Origin: Alitta virens
Taxonomy: Eukaryota; Annelida; Polychaeta; Phyllodocida; Nereididae
DNA length: 64,000 nt
NCBI GenBank assembly: GCA_932294295.1
Contig: OW028582.1
Location: 3,219,515 to 3,283,514, forward strand
Direction of reading: 5' to 3'
In this document: one piece after another, positions 11,068 through 20,525 of the stretch
Layout: every line of letters starts with the position of its first letter
Position numbering within the stretch: position 1 is the stretch's first letter
The notes under the pieces: model-generated
Seen by the model: the letters and a program-made list of their open reading frames with translations, nothing else
The model's database searches: none
What the model was told of the DNA's origin: nothing
Program-made: the position numbers and the translations under genes

Positions 11068-11583
11068 TTTCTAATACGTAGTTTGTAATGCGTATGTTGT
11101 TATTACAGCTTTTCAACATTAGCAGCATGGTTCTATGTAATGATGAGTTGCTAAACCACAAAATAAAGCGCTTGTGTTACATATTTCTAGTAGTAGTAGT
11201 AGCCTCCGCTTTACATTTTAGGGTACATTACAGGTATTGTGCTACGTAATGATGAGCTGGCAAGCAATTTCAATAATTAACGTCATGGTGCTTTGTAATG
11301 ATGAGCTTGTAAAACACCAAAAACTTTCTAATACGTAGTTATGTAATGCATATGTTGTTATTACAGCTTTTCAACATTAGCAGCATGGTTCTATGTAATG
11401 ATGAGTTGCTAAACCACAAAACAAAGCGCTTGTGTTACATAGTTTCTAGTATTACTAGTAGTAGACTCCGTTTTACATTTAGGGTTACGCTACAGGTAGT
11501 GTGCTACATAATGATGAGCTAGCAAACGTTTCAATAATTAACGTTATGGTGCTTTGTAATGATGAGCTGATAAAACACCAAAC
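11068..11583. repeat. Two tandem units of about 257 bp with a recurring TAATGATGAG motif
   Basis: Unit 1 is 11068-11324 and unit 2 is 11325 to about 11583. Each starts TTTCTAATACGTAGT and contains three copies of a (T/C)RTAATGATGAG motif, six in all. The region is noncoding. Function unknown; a regulatory or packaging role would be speculation. Confidence 0.85.
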
Positions 11584-12179
11584 CAAAAGTGTATGTGTAT
11601 GCCGCAATGTTAAGAACACAGATTGTCAATTTGTACCAGTGTCTTTTGAAACACGGAAAACTGTTTTATTGTTTTTCCACTAAAAAGCATGCAATCAAAT
11701 ATTTAAACATTAATATACTTAATTAAACATTAATATACAATTAAATACATTAAACATTAATATACTTAATTAACATTAATATACAATTAAATACAGTCTT
11801 CCTTTAGAAAATGCACTAATTGCTTTGTATTTTTTAACACTGTGGAAATTGTTCCCTTCATAAAACGTTTTAAATATTTTTAAAATAGACAGTGAATGGG
11901 GCCATAACTTTACAATTGTATCTAGTTTTTGCTATGTTTCCTTAATACACAAGTATATATTATCTACTTTATATAAGCTGCTAAAAGCTACATGCTGCAT
12001 TCTACAACAGCCTGCTGTATAGGAAGTGAAGCAGACACCTTCAATGAAACTTCTTATACTCAGGTAAAACGTACCCCAACAAATTTACAAGCATTCTGAA
12101 CACCTTTCGTTCTTTTCTTCATTTTTTAAAAGGACACAGAACCTTGAGTTGAGGCCATTCACCCACACATAACAGGCTG
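11584..12179. repeat. AT-rich noncoding stretch with a roughly 47-bp tandem repeat
   Basis: At 11704-11796 two units rich in TTAAACATTAATATAC follow each other. No gene was recognised. The right part is the 3' flank of the PC4-like gene. Confidence 0.65.
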
Positions 12180-13400
12180 TTACTTGGTATTTTTCTTTTT
12201 TAACATAGATAACTTGTTTTTTTTGGGAGTCAACCCCGAGGTCTGAAGGTCCCATTCATCATTAATCAAAAGTGGTGAGACAGCAGGTTGTTGTTCTTCG
12301 GTGGAGCTACCACTGTCATCCGAGGAGTCACCTACATCTATTGCATGCTTCCTCTTGTCACCACTTGTGGTTGCAGCACCTTTGGTCAACACCACCTTTG
12401 GCTGAGGCTTTCCCACCACGGTTTCGTCAAGGTCTTCTTGGCGTGCCGCTTTAGCGGCACTCTCTTTGTCGTTGTTGGTTGGAGTGGGTGTGCAGTGATT
12501 ACATTTTAACTGCTGTATCTCACTGTGGTGAGAAAAGGAGCACTCGGATAGGACCTTCAAACCTGCCCACTTGTTTTCAAGAGCAGGAATCTGCTTCATT
12601 ACATTAGTAAACTCTTGGAAGCTTAAATTAACACCCTTCCTTGTAGGATGTAGGGATTTCAGTGATTTATTGGTGAAAAAATAATGCCTTAAATCAACCG
12701 ATCCATACTGCTTCTTAGCAGTGGCGAACAAATTTTTCCCCAAATGAACCTTAAGCTCAGCAGGGACAAAGTCACTGCTTGCCTCGGAGCAAGATTCCTC
12801 CTGGGGAGAATCGTCATCTACCGGTGTTTCATCCTCTTCAGCATCAATGTTGCTACTTTTGGTAGTGTCGTAAAACAGTTCGTCATCGCTTTCATCAGAT
12901 TTACCCTTCAAAAACAAAATAAACCCCAAATAGTGAAGTGTATGTATGATAAAGTGTGATATCCACTACGCATGAATAAATATACAAAAATGTGTTTCAT
13001 ATTCATTAGTGTACACATATGTACATGTGCATCATATTCATTAGTGTACACATGTGTAAATGTACATTTGCACAATACAAACATATATATATATATATTA
13101 CTTTTACAGAACTACCAACAAGTATATAAAATAATAATCTAAAGTACTTACTTTTTTAACTACTTTGAATAGGTCAACAGTAGCCTGGATGAAATCCCTA
13201 GTTTGTTGTTTGTCCAGCGTGACACCTCTCGTGGTGGGTATCAAAACGAACTCCTCTTCATCCAATACATAGTTCCTTAAGTGTAATTTCACTCGCCCCT
13301 GAAACTTCTGCAGCACCATAAACTTGCGGTGCCCAAGTTCCCGGAACCAGAGGAACTTGCCACGGACAAGTGTCCCACTGCTGTTGTAGTAAAGCTTCAT
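12180..13400 (-). CDS. Protein with two PC4/Sub1-like ssDNA-binding domains, complement(join(12180..12905,13152..13400)), 324 aa
   Basis: ATG at 13400. The open frame extends 33 codons upstream but only from a GTG. Exon 1 (83 aa) holds one PC4-like module with RVKLHLRNY, then PTTRGVTLDKQQ. The donor AAAAAA|GTAAGT and acceptor TTGAAG join in phase 0. Exon 2 has an acidic Asp/Glu/Ser linker, then a second module (GSVDLRHYF, then PTRKGVNLSFQEF) at about residues 137-197, and a Lys-rich C-terminus. The K-V-x-L-R-x-Y ... P-x-R-K-G-x-x-L pattern is the signature of the PC4/Sub1 coactivator fold, which binds ssDNA. By analogy it may serve replication or transcription of the element. PC4-like proteins are not in the usual list of Polinton core genes that I know. 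Confidence 0.8.
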
Positions 13401-14025
13401 GCTATCGAAATGGTGAAACGAAAAGTGTTCCCTTGTCAAAACACTTGCGAAAGCGAAAGTTGAAACGAAAGTTGAGAAGGTACAGAGTATGGCCTGCACC
13501 TTCTATTTATATGAACAGAACATCAGTGTTAACTTATTAGAATGGACTGGTTAGCTGTATATCCCCTCTAGAGGGCACTGCATTTCCTTCACATCTTGTC
13601 CAATAGGACACTCGAGATTTAGACTAACTTGATATTTACGTTTTGTAGCACTCGGCACCTATTTCAATTTTTCTTTTGCTATTATTAAGACTTTATTATT
13701 TCACCATCCAAAATCTTTTGTTTACAGTGGTTCTATGAGTACTTTCCGCGTTTGTACACAATTGGACAAAACAGAAGCAGTGTATGTCCTTAGCATGGTA
13801 AACAAGCCGTACCATGCAGTATTTCCATTATTTGCTGACAACTGTTTGCTAGCTCAATCAAACAAAACACAAACTCTGCTTATCGGTGAATAACAAAGAT
13901 AATACCCTGTTTTTTGTTTATTACGACGTAACTATTATACATTATGCATAACATAATACACATAAGTTTTTTGTATATATAAGAGACATACAATAAGCAT
14001 GAATAAGCTCTCTACACAGTGTTAC
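13401..14025 (-). promoter_or_regulatory. Promoter of the PC4-like gene and 3' end of the capsid gene string
   Basis: A good TATAAATAG lies on the minus strand at 13503-13511, about 105 bp before the ATG. On the other side a minus-strand AATAAA (TTTATT at 13917-13922) lies about 105 bases past the stop at 14026 and probably ends the upstream transcript(s). TATATATAAG at about 13974 is on the plus strand with no gene behind it. No protein is coded here. Confidence 0.55.
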
Positions 14026-14463
14026 TTAAAAGGTTAACCAGTTCTTTTTAATCTTCTTAATAACGTTATTAACTGTTCTCTTCCTGCGAGAGTCTTTTTT
14101 TGTAGTTTTTACAGATTTCAGAGAACTTCGTTTGGCTCCTTTAGTTTTAGGTTTTTTGGTCTGCTTTTTTCTCCCACCACTAAGTAAGCGCTGCAGTTCT
14201 TCTGGAGTAACCCCTGGAGGGTCTGCAGTTGCATCACTGGGGGGGTTTCCTAGTGTGATGTCATCCCTTGTCCTAAAGGGGGGTTGTTTTGTGTCGTGTA
14301 TGCTTTTCTCTGGCTCCTTCTGAGTAGTTTCTTGACTGCTTTTGGTGACAGAAATGCTATGATGTGCATTTTCGGTTGGCTTCTCTTCAACGTTTGTCTT
14401 GTTTATCTGCTGCATGAGTCTATTGTAGCGTTCACGAGGTATCACTATGTGTTCTTCGGCCAT
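14026..14463 (-). CDS. Basic Polinton protein of unknown role, 145 aa
   Basis: The start ATG (14463) immediately follows the stop codon of the preceding gene (TAA-ATG). An N-terminal helix-like EEHIVIPRERYNRLMQQI is followed by a Ser/Thr/Glu-rich middle, then PEELQRLLSGG. The Lys/Arg-rich C-terminal half ends in an amphipathic-looking IKKIKKNWLTF. Position next to capsid and ATPase genes and a high basic charge suggest a virion core or DNA-condensing protein (inference). No name can be given. Confidence 0.75.
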   Translation of the reverse strand: MAEEHIVIPRERYNRLMQQINKTNVEEKPTENAHHSISVTKSSQETTQKEPEKSIHDTKQPPFRTRDDITLGNPPSDATADPPGVTPEELQRLLSGGRKKQTKKPKTKGAKRSSLKSVKTTKKDSRRKRTVNNVIKKIKKNWLTF

Positions 14464-14784
14464 TTATTTGGCTAGAGCTAGCAGTCTTTTTAGGACAGCC
14501 TTTATGAGTAGAGATACAATGTCAGATGAGGTCACAAGAGTTTCCAGTCTCTCCTCATGTGACACTTTGTTGTCTGCTATGGAGCGAATGGTGCCTCTGT
14601 CTTTGGTCAGCTTGATTTTATACTCTGTGGGGATTCTGATCACGCCCCCAAGAACATTTTTAAATACCTCTGCTATTGCAGTAATCTGATTCCTATCTGC
14701 TGTTTTCAGTAGTTCCTTAACTTGTACATCATGCAGACTGCCCACAGCTTGCAGAAATATAATGTTTTCCTTCATGATATTCAT
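14464..14784 (-). CDS. Small conserved Polinton-type protein, 106 aa
   Basis: The start ATG overlaps the ATPase stop (ATGA at 14781-14784), and its own stop abuts the next ATG. It is mostly helical, with a central basic stretch, IRSIADNKVSHEERLETL, and a hydrophobic C-terminal helix (VSLLIKAVLKRLLALAK). This layout resembles a short protein often found beside capsid genes in animal Polintons. The assignment is by layout, not a named family. Confidence 0.75.
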   Translation of the reverse strand: MNIMKENIIFLQAVGSLHDVQVKELLKTADRNQITAIAEVFKNVLGGVIRIPTEYKIKLTKDRGTIRSIADNKVSHEERLETLVTSSDIVSLLIKAVLKRLLALAK

Positions 14785-15461
14785 TTCTTAGGCAGATATG
14801 CTATGGTTTCTTCGCCTGGAAATATGGCACTTCTCAATCTGAGTCTACTGTCAATATTTGATGATAGATCTATAATCATGTAACCATAATTTTTGGCAGT
14901 GGCTAATTCGTAACTATTCATGAAATACTGGACCTGCCCTGGGAACGCTTGGCTACCTAGGGTGTTCACCTGTCTTGCACTTCTATTGTTCCTAAACAAA
15001 CATATGTACTGAGAATTCAGACTTATCTCTCTCACTGCTTTACTGGCATGGAAAAGGTTTTGAAGAGTTATTATACACGACACGTGACAATGGTGGCATA
15101 GGACACATACAATATCAACAACAGCATTCCCCATGGCACTGTCATTAAGACTACTCATTTTATCATCAAGAACTAGAAGGGTCTCCCTGTGGGTCTCTTG
15201 CCATATGGCTGTAAGCTCTTCACAGGTTGGAATATCTGATCTAAACTGGATAATTTCTCCCAGCTCCTTTTCCAACACATCATATTTGTCTTGCCACGAA
15301 GTGTAACAGTAAATAATTTTACTTGGAGCTGGTATGAACATCTGCTTATACTGCAGTAATAACTGCTGAATGAAAAACGTTTTTCCACACTGCGTGGATC
15401 CGACCACAGTAAAATTTTTAGGTAAATCAAAGGGCATACAACATTTTGCATACGTTTCCAT
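14781..15461 (-). CDS. ATP: FtsK/HerA-type genome-packaging ATPase, 226 aa
   Basis: P-loop GSTQCGKT at residues 21-28 follows a short beta-strand. Walker B is LLVLDD at 95-100, within RETLLVLDDKM. Length and motif spacing match the A32-like packaging ATPases of Polintons and related viruses, which pump DNA into the capsid. It sits 66 nt after the major capsid stop and overlaps the next gene by four bases. No break or missing catalytic residue. Confidence 0.94.
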   Translation of the reverse strand: METYAKCCMPFDLPKNFTVVGSTQCGKTFFIQQLLLQYKQMFIPAPSKIIYCYTSWQDKYDVLEKELGEIIQFRSDIPTCEELTAIWQETHRETLLVLDDKMSSLNDSAMGNAVVDIVCVLCHHCHVSCIITLQNLFHASKAVREISLNSQYICLFRNNRSARQVNTLGSQAFPGQVQYFMNSYELATAKNYGYMIIDLSSNIDSRLRLRSAIFPGEETIAYLPKK

Positions 15462-15527
15462 CGTGTGGGGAGGTAGGGGAGTTTACTCACTCTGAACCTG
15501 TCACTGCGGTGTCACACAAAAGAATGC

Positions 15528-16958
15528 TCACACCTCGTGAACTGCGCGGTTTTTGTCTATTTTGAGAGCGGCCGGAAATTTCGCAAAGATAATCAATGTT
15601 GTAGGCTGTGTAAGCTTCTTTTCAAATTTCACAGACACCCTCATATTACCACGGCGCCTCAAAGGGATGACATCATCATTGCCTCCAGGAATGGCTTCAG
15701 AGACAAACCTGTAGAAGCAGAAACCTTCTGGGTACTCCTTGCGTGTTATGGGGGCACTCTCATCAAAACCATTTATACCACACACAGAGCTGTAGGCATC
15801 TATGTACATCCCATCTTCAGGCTCATCACCATAACGAGGTTGAAGTGGGGCCTGAGTCATGTCTTGACCATCAACAGTAACTTGAATGAAATTGAGGTGA
15901 TTATGCTCAAACAGAAATGGGTTTTCTTTCACCTGACCATGATTGGCAGAATCTGACACCAGACCACACACCATTTCATGGGGTACTTCCCCACAGAAGG
16001 GGTCATTTACCTCTCCACTGAATACACCACGTGCCAGAGTGAACTTTTTTACCTCTGTTTTGGTATATGGAAACACTGCAGGTTTTTTCTGTAATGTGGC
16101 AGCATGAGAGGTTAATATTACAGGGTTTACATCCACCATGCACACGCTTAAAGACGCTTTGGTTATGACCACCTTGTATTGAGCAGCACCAGAGTCTGGT
16201 GACATGAGACAGAACTCTGGTGAACTAGGGTACAGTGTGACATTTAGGGGTATACCATAAGGGATAAACCTATTGATGTCAAGAACATCACTGTAAAGGT
16301 GACCGCTCATGTCAACTTCCTTTGAATTTTCAAAGAATTTGCTTCTGGTCTTCAAAGCTGCATTGTCACCATACAGCCAGTTGTTATCATGCAGATTTGG
16401 GGGCATATCCCTAAAATACATCTGTGTCTGTAGTGCGGTATCCTGCTGCTCTTTTGGGGTGTACAGTAATGCTTTCATATATGCTAGATAGGGGTAGGCT
16501 TGGTCGGCATGAGTGAGAACTTTGTTTTGTAGTGCAACATCCACGCGACTGAACATACTATGCATAAAGTTGTTCACAACACCAACAATGCCTCTTTTAA
16601 CACCTTGCTCTGTAGCCGTGGTGGTATCATCATCCTCATTACTCTCAGCTGCAGCAGCATCATTAGCTGGAGCGGATGTTGCAGCAGCTTTTATGCCACC
16701 TACTGGGGGTTTTACTATGTCACCATTACGTGCCACAATTTTGCAGGTTACATTAAGCAGAGTTTTCTTCAGATCTATATAAGATGACGAATTATTCTGC
16801 ACAGAAAATTGAATGACTCCTTGATTGGAAAAATCATTTACAGGGTAATACTTAGTACAGTGGCATCTCTTAATTCCCACATTCTGGATGGGCTTCTCAA
16901 ACATGGCCAATTCCTCAGGATACCCTACATAGGCATCTGCTAGCAGTGTTTCACTCAT
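15528..16958 (-). CDS. MCP: Double-jelly-roll major capsid protein, 476 aa
   Basis: ATG at 16958; the frame runs 14 codons further up but only from a GTG. Conserved stretches typical of Polinton major capsid proteins are seen: IQFSVQNNSSSYIDLKKT near the N-terminus, a MYFRDMPPNLHDNN loop, and RRRGNMRVSVKFEKKL near the C-terminus. An Ala/Asp/Thr-rich insert at about residues 90-117 is probably a surface loop. Animal genome annotations usually label copies of this protein as F54H12.2-like. It builds the icosahedral shell and is encoded between two basic proteins and the ATPase. Confidence 0.93.
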   Translation of the reverse strand: MSETLLADAYVGYPEELAMFEKPIQNVGIKRCHCTKYYPVNDFSNQGVIQFSVQNNSSSYIDLKKTLLNVTCKIVARNGDIVKPPVGGIKAAATSAPANDAAAAESNEDDDTTTATEQGVKRGIVGVVNNFMHSMFSRVDVALQNKVLTHADQAYPYLAYMKALLYTPKEQQDTALQTQMYFRDMPPNLHDNNWLYGDNAALKTRSKFFENSKEVDMSGHLYSDVLDINRFIPYGIPLNVTLYPSSPEFCLMSPDSGAAQYKVVITKASLSVCMVDVNPVILTSHAATLQKKPAVFPYTKTEVKKFTLARGVFSGEVNDPFCGEVPHEMVCGLVSDSANHGQVKENPFLFEHNHLNFIQVTVDGQDMTQAPLQPRYGDEPEDGMYIDAYSSVCGINGFDESAPITRKEYPEGFCFYRFVSEAIPGGNDDVIPLRRRGNMRVSVKFEKKLTQPTTLIIFAKFPAALKIDKNRAVHEV

Positions 16959-17003
16959 GATTGTTGCCGTATGACTCACAGGTAAGTAACGAGCTCCCAC
17001 AAG

Positions 17004-17429
17004 TTAATTGCCAAAAATGTCGCTGTTAGAACTAGAGGTGTGTTTTACTGCTGTTTTCTTCTTCTTCTGCTGCGTTGTAGATGTGGTGTTCCTCTTCCTC
17101 TTGCTTGGTCTTGAATGAGTGCTGGTGGTTTTGTCCGCCTCTTTATTATGAACTTCAGCAACAGCTCTTCTTCTGGCACCTTCGGCGGGATCAATTACTT
17201 CCAGTTTGGCCACTGTAGCACCTTTGGCAAGTTTATTGTTGTCTTTGCGGGTGTTAATGAGAACAATACGTCCGCGACCCCCGTTGTCTGACTTGCTGAA
17301 GGTAGCCATATTGGTCATATTTTGCACCAGTAGTGGCTTATTTTCGCCCTCTGCTTGCTTCATGAAATGGTCAGCAAAGGTTTCGTAGTCAAATCCTCCA
17401 TCAGTGGCATAATAGCTTGTGTTAGCCAT
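17004..17429 (-). CDS. Basic protein between the capsid genes, 141 aa
   Basis: ATG at 17429, 24 nt after the minor capsid stop. The N-terminal half is a possible small folded domain (DYETFADHFMKQAE, then GRGRIVLINTRKD). The C-terminal half is Lys/Arg/Ser/Thr-rich and low in complexity, with nuclear-signal-like PSKRKR and KKKKTAVK. It is probably virion-associated and DNA-binding, by location and charge. Family not recognised with certainty. Confidence 0.72.
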   Translation of the reverse strand: MANTSYYATDGGFDYETFADHFMKQAEGENKPLLVQNMTNMATFSKSDNGGRGRIVLINTRKDNNKLAKGATVAKLEVIDPAEGARRRAVAEVHNKEADKTTSTHSRPSKRKRNTTSTTQQKKKKTAVKHTSSSNSDIFGN

Positions 17430-17453
17430 TCCTTTGGTTTGCAAAATAGATAA

Positions 17454-17873
17454 CTAACTTGTTTCTATGTGAAGTGTACAGTATGAGTGTCCACTTTTGA
17501 ATGAGGGTTCCCCTCCTTGGTCATCCGTTAAGTAGATGCTCAGTGAATCCAAGGAGTCTGCTGTGACAGGAATGTAGCGCAGGTGGTCGAAAATGCATGC
17601 ACCCTTTTTTTTCAGCTGGTTATAGTACAACCTTTGTAAAATAGGTGCCTGAGAGCTATTGCTGAAGCTGGGTTGGCATACATTGGTGTTAACTGTGATA
17701 TATCTAGGTTTGTAACTGTCCAGCAGCTGAGGTAACTCGATATCCAGTATAGCTATGGTCCACTTTTTCGATGGATTAAGGTCAATCCTACGCGGTAGTT
17801 TTATTCTGAAGGCTGTGGGCGAGTTTCCATGGTAAAAACTGTCGCTCTGATCACTGGAGACATATAAGTACAT
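17454..17873 (-). CDS. mCP: Minor (penton-like) single-jelly-roll capsid protein, 139 aa
   Basis: Its ATG shares a base with the integrase stop (TAATG). The N-terminus matches the usual Polinton penton opening: a Ser-rich strand, then TAFRIKLPRRIDL, then KKWTIAILDIELP. The rest is beta-rich with NTNV and LRYIPVTADSL. The length is right for the family. It should form the capsid vertices. Confidence 0.86.
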   Translation of the reverse strand: MYLYVSSDQSDSFYHGNSPTAFRIKLPRRIDLNPSKKWTIAILDIELPQLLDSYKPRYITVNTNVCQPSFSNSSQAPILQRLYYNQLKKKGACIFDHLRYIPVTADSLDSLSIYLTDDQGGEPSFKSGHSYCTLHIETS

Positions 17874-18994
17874 TATTTACTAAGGTACTCTTGAATGCTC
17901 TCTGTAGGAATGTAGCTATTAAATTTATCGCTGTAGCCGTACCACTTTATAAGGCTCAGTTTCTTGCCCCTGACTGTTTTTGTTGACACAACACTCTCTA
18001 TTTTGTACACTATGTCATCAGGATTTATCACATTGACCTTGAGAAGTTCCTCTTCATAGAATGACCCCTTTATAACTTCATCTGTGAGATCCTGCACTTT
18101 GTAGCGTGGTGGGTGTGATGGGAGACTCTGAATTACCCTGAACAGCTCCTCAGTCCAATGCTCTTGATAACCGTGATCAAAGGGTGACTCTTTACGACTT
18201 AGCCTCACCAGATCACCCACTTGAAATGAATGCTTGGGTCTGTGGTTAGCCCTTTTGTTGAGTTCAGGGACATAGACGCGCTGGTAAATATCAGGTGTAT
18301 TCACACTGTTCACTTCCGCTGGGGGGATACCTATGCTAGAGTGCTTGGTATGGTTGTATGACCATATGATGTCCTCTAATATATCAATGTACCGAAATGT
18401 TTGCTTTTCATAAAAGTATTTGTATAAGCGTTCTTCTATGGATCTGTTAACACGTTCAGCATAGCTAGCCTTGTGGGCACCATAGGCCAACATGTGTGAA
18501 ACACCTTCCTCTTTCAGTAATTCTTGGAAGGCTGTCCCTGTAAATTCCTTCCCTTGATCAGTACGGAGGATTTCACACTTACGACCTTCAGATATGACAT
18601 GCTTAAACCTGTTAGCTACTTCAGATGTCCTCTTGCTTTTTAAAGGTTGTACCCACAGATATCTAGAAAAAAGGTCAATACATACAAGTAGATACTTGTA
18701 CCCATCGTTATACTCTGAGAGACCGGTCAGTTGTAGCAAATCACTGTCCCACTGCATGTCAGGATATTCCACTATTATCCTTTCGGTAGTGAAATGCTGT
18801 TGAGGTTTAGTGTGTATTGAGTGGGTAGTCTGCTCTTTCAGCCATCTTTTAACACCAGCAAGGTGGAGGTTGGTTGGAGCATCTTCCCTTGTTTTAATGT
18901 AGTCCCACAGTCTTTCTGCTCCATAATAGCTTGCTGGAGATTTTGGTGAATAATAAACAGCTGAAAGATATTGGTCCAAATCTTTGTCATCCAT
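17873..18994 (-). CDS. INT: Retrovirus-like DDE integrase with C-terminal chromodomain, 373 aa
   Basis: Inserts the element, producing 6-bp duplications. The opening has the Polinton integrase signature (AVYYSPKSPASYYGAERL). The rve catalytic triad is D85 (WDSDLLQL), D146 (RTDQGKEF) and E180 (SYAERVNRS), with 33 residues between D146 and E180. An SH3-like barrel (HSFQVGDLVRLSR) is followed by a chromodomain at about 320-370 (VYKIESVV, LIKWYGYSD). One aromatic of the usual cage, in the NTWEP-type segment, is replaced in FNSYIP. The frame is intact. Confidence 0.97.
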   Translation of the reverse strand: MDDKDLDQYLSAVYYSPKSPASYYGAERLWDYIKTREDAPTNLHLAGVKRWLKEQTTHSIHTKPQQHFTTERIIVEYPDMQWDSDLLQLTGLSEYNDGYKYLLVCIDLFSRYLWVQPLKSKRTSEVANRFKHVISEGRKCEILRTDQGKEFTGTAFQELLKEEGVSHMLAYGAHKASYAERVNRSIEERLYKYFYEKQTFRYIDILEDIIWSYNHTKHSSIGIPPAEVNSVNTPDIYQRVYVPELNKRANHRPKHSFQVGDLVRLSRKESPFDHGYQEHWTEELFRVIQSLPSHPPRYKVQDLTDEVIKGSFYEEELLKVNVINPDDIVYKIESVVSTKTVRGKKLSLIKWYGYSDKFNSYIPTESIQEYLSK

Positions 18995-19000
18995 TTGTTT

Positions 19001-19309
19001 TTATACATCCACTTGATTTTCATGTGCGGTATGACAGGGGTATTGTATGTGTTTTGCAGGTATTCTGGTAATTGATTTGACCCGTGGGTTCGGCAGAATT
19101 GCACCAACGCAGGTGCTGACCAAAATTAACCACGTTTCCGATGTATTCCCAATAGAGAGATTGACGATTGAGGCTATAATGATGGTGTACAAGATTAACA
19201 CCTGACTAAAAAAGACAATTTCACTCTTCGGGAGTACTCGTCCAAGAAGATACCACTTATCTGATGCTACTGAGCTCTGAGTGGACAGAGAGCTTCTGTT
19301 TACCTCCAT
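19001..19309 (-). CDS. Doubtful ORF upstream of the integrase, 102 aa
   Basis: ATG at 19309. One hydrophobic segment (ILYTIIIASIVNLSIG) could span a membrane. It stops six bases before the integrase ATG, like the other tight junctions here. Against it: no family resemblance, a splice-donor-like GGAGGTAAAC right at its start, and TATAAAAA just ahead of the integrase. It may simply be leader sequence. Confidence 0.22.
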   Translation of the reverse strand: MEVNRSSLSTQSSVASDKWYLLGRVLPKSEIVFFSQVLILYTIIIASIVNLSIGNTSETWLILVSTCVGAILPNPRVKSITRIPAKHIQYPCHTAHENQVDV

Positions 19310-19554
19310 GTCTGCAACGTGAATGATTACTTGTAGTTATGATGTACTTTGATATCACAAGTAAGTTGCTGTACCAGAGTTACACTAAAAATAAAATGGT
19401 GTGTTGCACGCCCTCTTACGGATTGTCAGCACTTTACTAACAGGGTTTTTGTCTATACAATAAATATGACAAAGTGAAATAAGGAAGCCAACTTGTCTGG
19501 TGTTATACAATATTTATTAAACATAGATCACTATAATGTATATCAATAACCACT
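19310..19554 (-). terminator. Intergenic gap with polyadenylation signal
   Basis: A minus-strand AATAAA (TTTATT at 19513-19518) lies 37-42 bases beyond the stop of the next gene at 19555. The remainder presumably holds the promoter for the integrase/capsid string. No gene. Confidence 0.55.
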
Positions 19555-20525
19555 TCACCAATCCTCCTCATATCCATGAGGATTACATTCTGCACACATG
19601 AAATATCCCATTTGATTTTGGTGATCCTCCTTCAAATAGCAAGGAATAATTAAACTAAGCTCCGGTATAACGTCTTCAATTTGTCCGAAATTGTCCGCTA
19701 TTATTGTAAACTGTTGTCTGGTTAGAACGATGCTCTCATCAGTACAAATTAAATCTAAACCCTTTTCTGTTTTCTCATACTTGGTGATGTGTACATTGTC
19801 ACTATTGTAGAATGTCTGAACGTAAAAACCTCCTCCAAGGTGTACCTTGTGATTCGTACCAATAGCACACATCATGACATCTGCTGTATGTACCAGTGCA
19901 GACCAACGTTGAAGGATTAAGCTGACCTCATCACACTGGGAGTCTTCATCATATGTCTGTACAAAAAAGGTAATAATATGCAGTGAAGTCTTTGGTATAT
20001 ACTAATATATGAAACTACAGTAATTAATACTTTGGTTATGCAACATACTAACACACAATGGCAATTACTAACCTCCATTTTCATTATCTTAACGGTAACT
20101 TCACCATCATCGGTCATCACTTTCAAGAAATCGTTGTGCCCCAGACAGAGGGAGTATCTCTGTCCACATGAAATTTCAGGAATCATGCTGCACAAAACCG
20201 GGTAATCGATACGTAGCATTTCAAAGATTCGTGCTATGGCTTTGTGATTTTCTTGTGCAACCAGCTGGTGTACAAGTTTCAACGTTTGCTGTTTGGCATC
20301 TTGGTATGAACTTAATGTCAGGTATGATGCCCATTTGATGTAGCCATCTTCTTTCAGTAGTGATAATGTGTTGGGACCATCAATTGTGTCACTTATGATG
20401 GTTGCATATTTCATCAAGATATCCATGTTTGATGTTTGGTGTGCATAGGATGAGTAATAGCAAGAGCAATGTACAGTATTTCTATAACAGTTCGCTAATT
20501 GTCTGAAGGTCTCTGATTGGTCCAT
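19555..20525 (-). CDS. Protein with two divergent PC4-like modules, complement(join(19555..19956,20073..20525)), 284 aa
   Basis: ATG at 20525. The donor GAG|GTTAGT and acceptor GTACAG join in phase 0, in the frame of the downstream open frame. The N-terminal 115 residues are helical and unrecognised. Residues about 120-178 (YSLCLGHNDF, then EVTVKIMKM) and 185-245 (KVHLGGGFYV, then NVHITKYEK, then ESIVLTRQQF) repeat one another. They also match the second PC4-like module of the gene at 12180-13400, notably KVHLG and the Y-to-L/QQ spacing. The C-terminus has a CxxC pair. A nucleic-acid-binding role is inferred from this resemblance only. Confidence 0.72.

Noticed and set aside
15537..15956. 139-codon plus-strand open frame
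   Set aside because: Antisense shadow of the major capsid gene, as are the other plus-strand frames across 15.5-19 kb.
16959..17000. Upstream extension of the major capsid frame by 14 codons
   Set aside because: It begins at a GTG. The ATG at 16958 gives the expected N-terminus. The same reasoning set the starts at 1994, 6842, 13400 and 17429.
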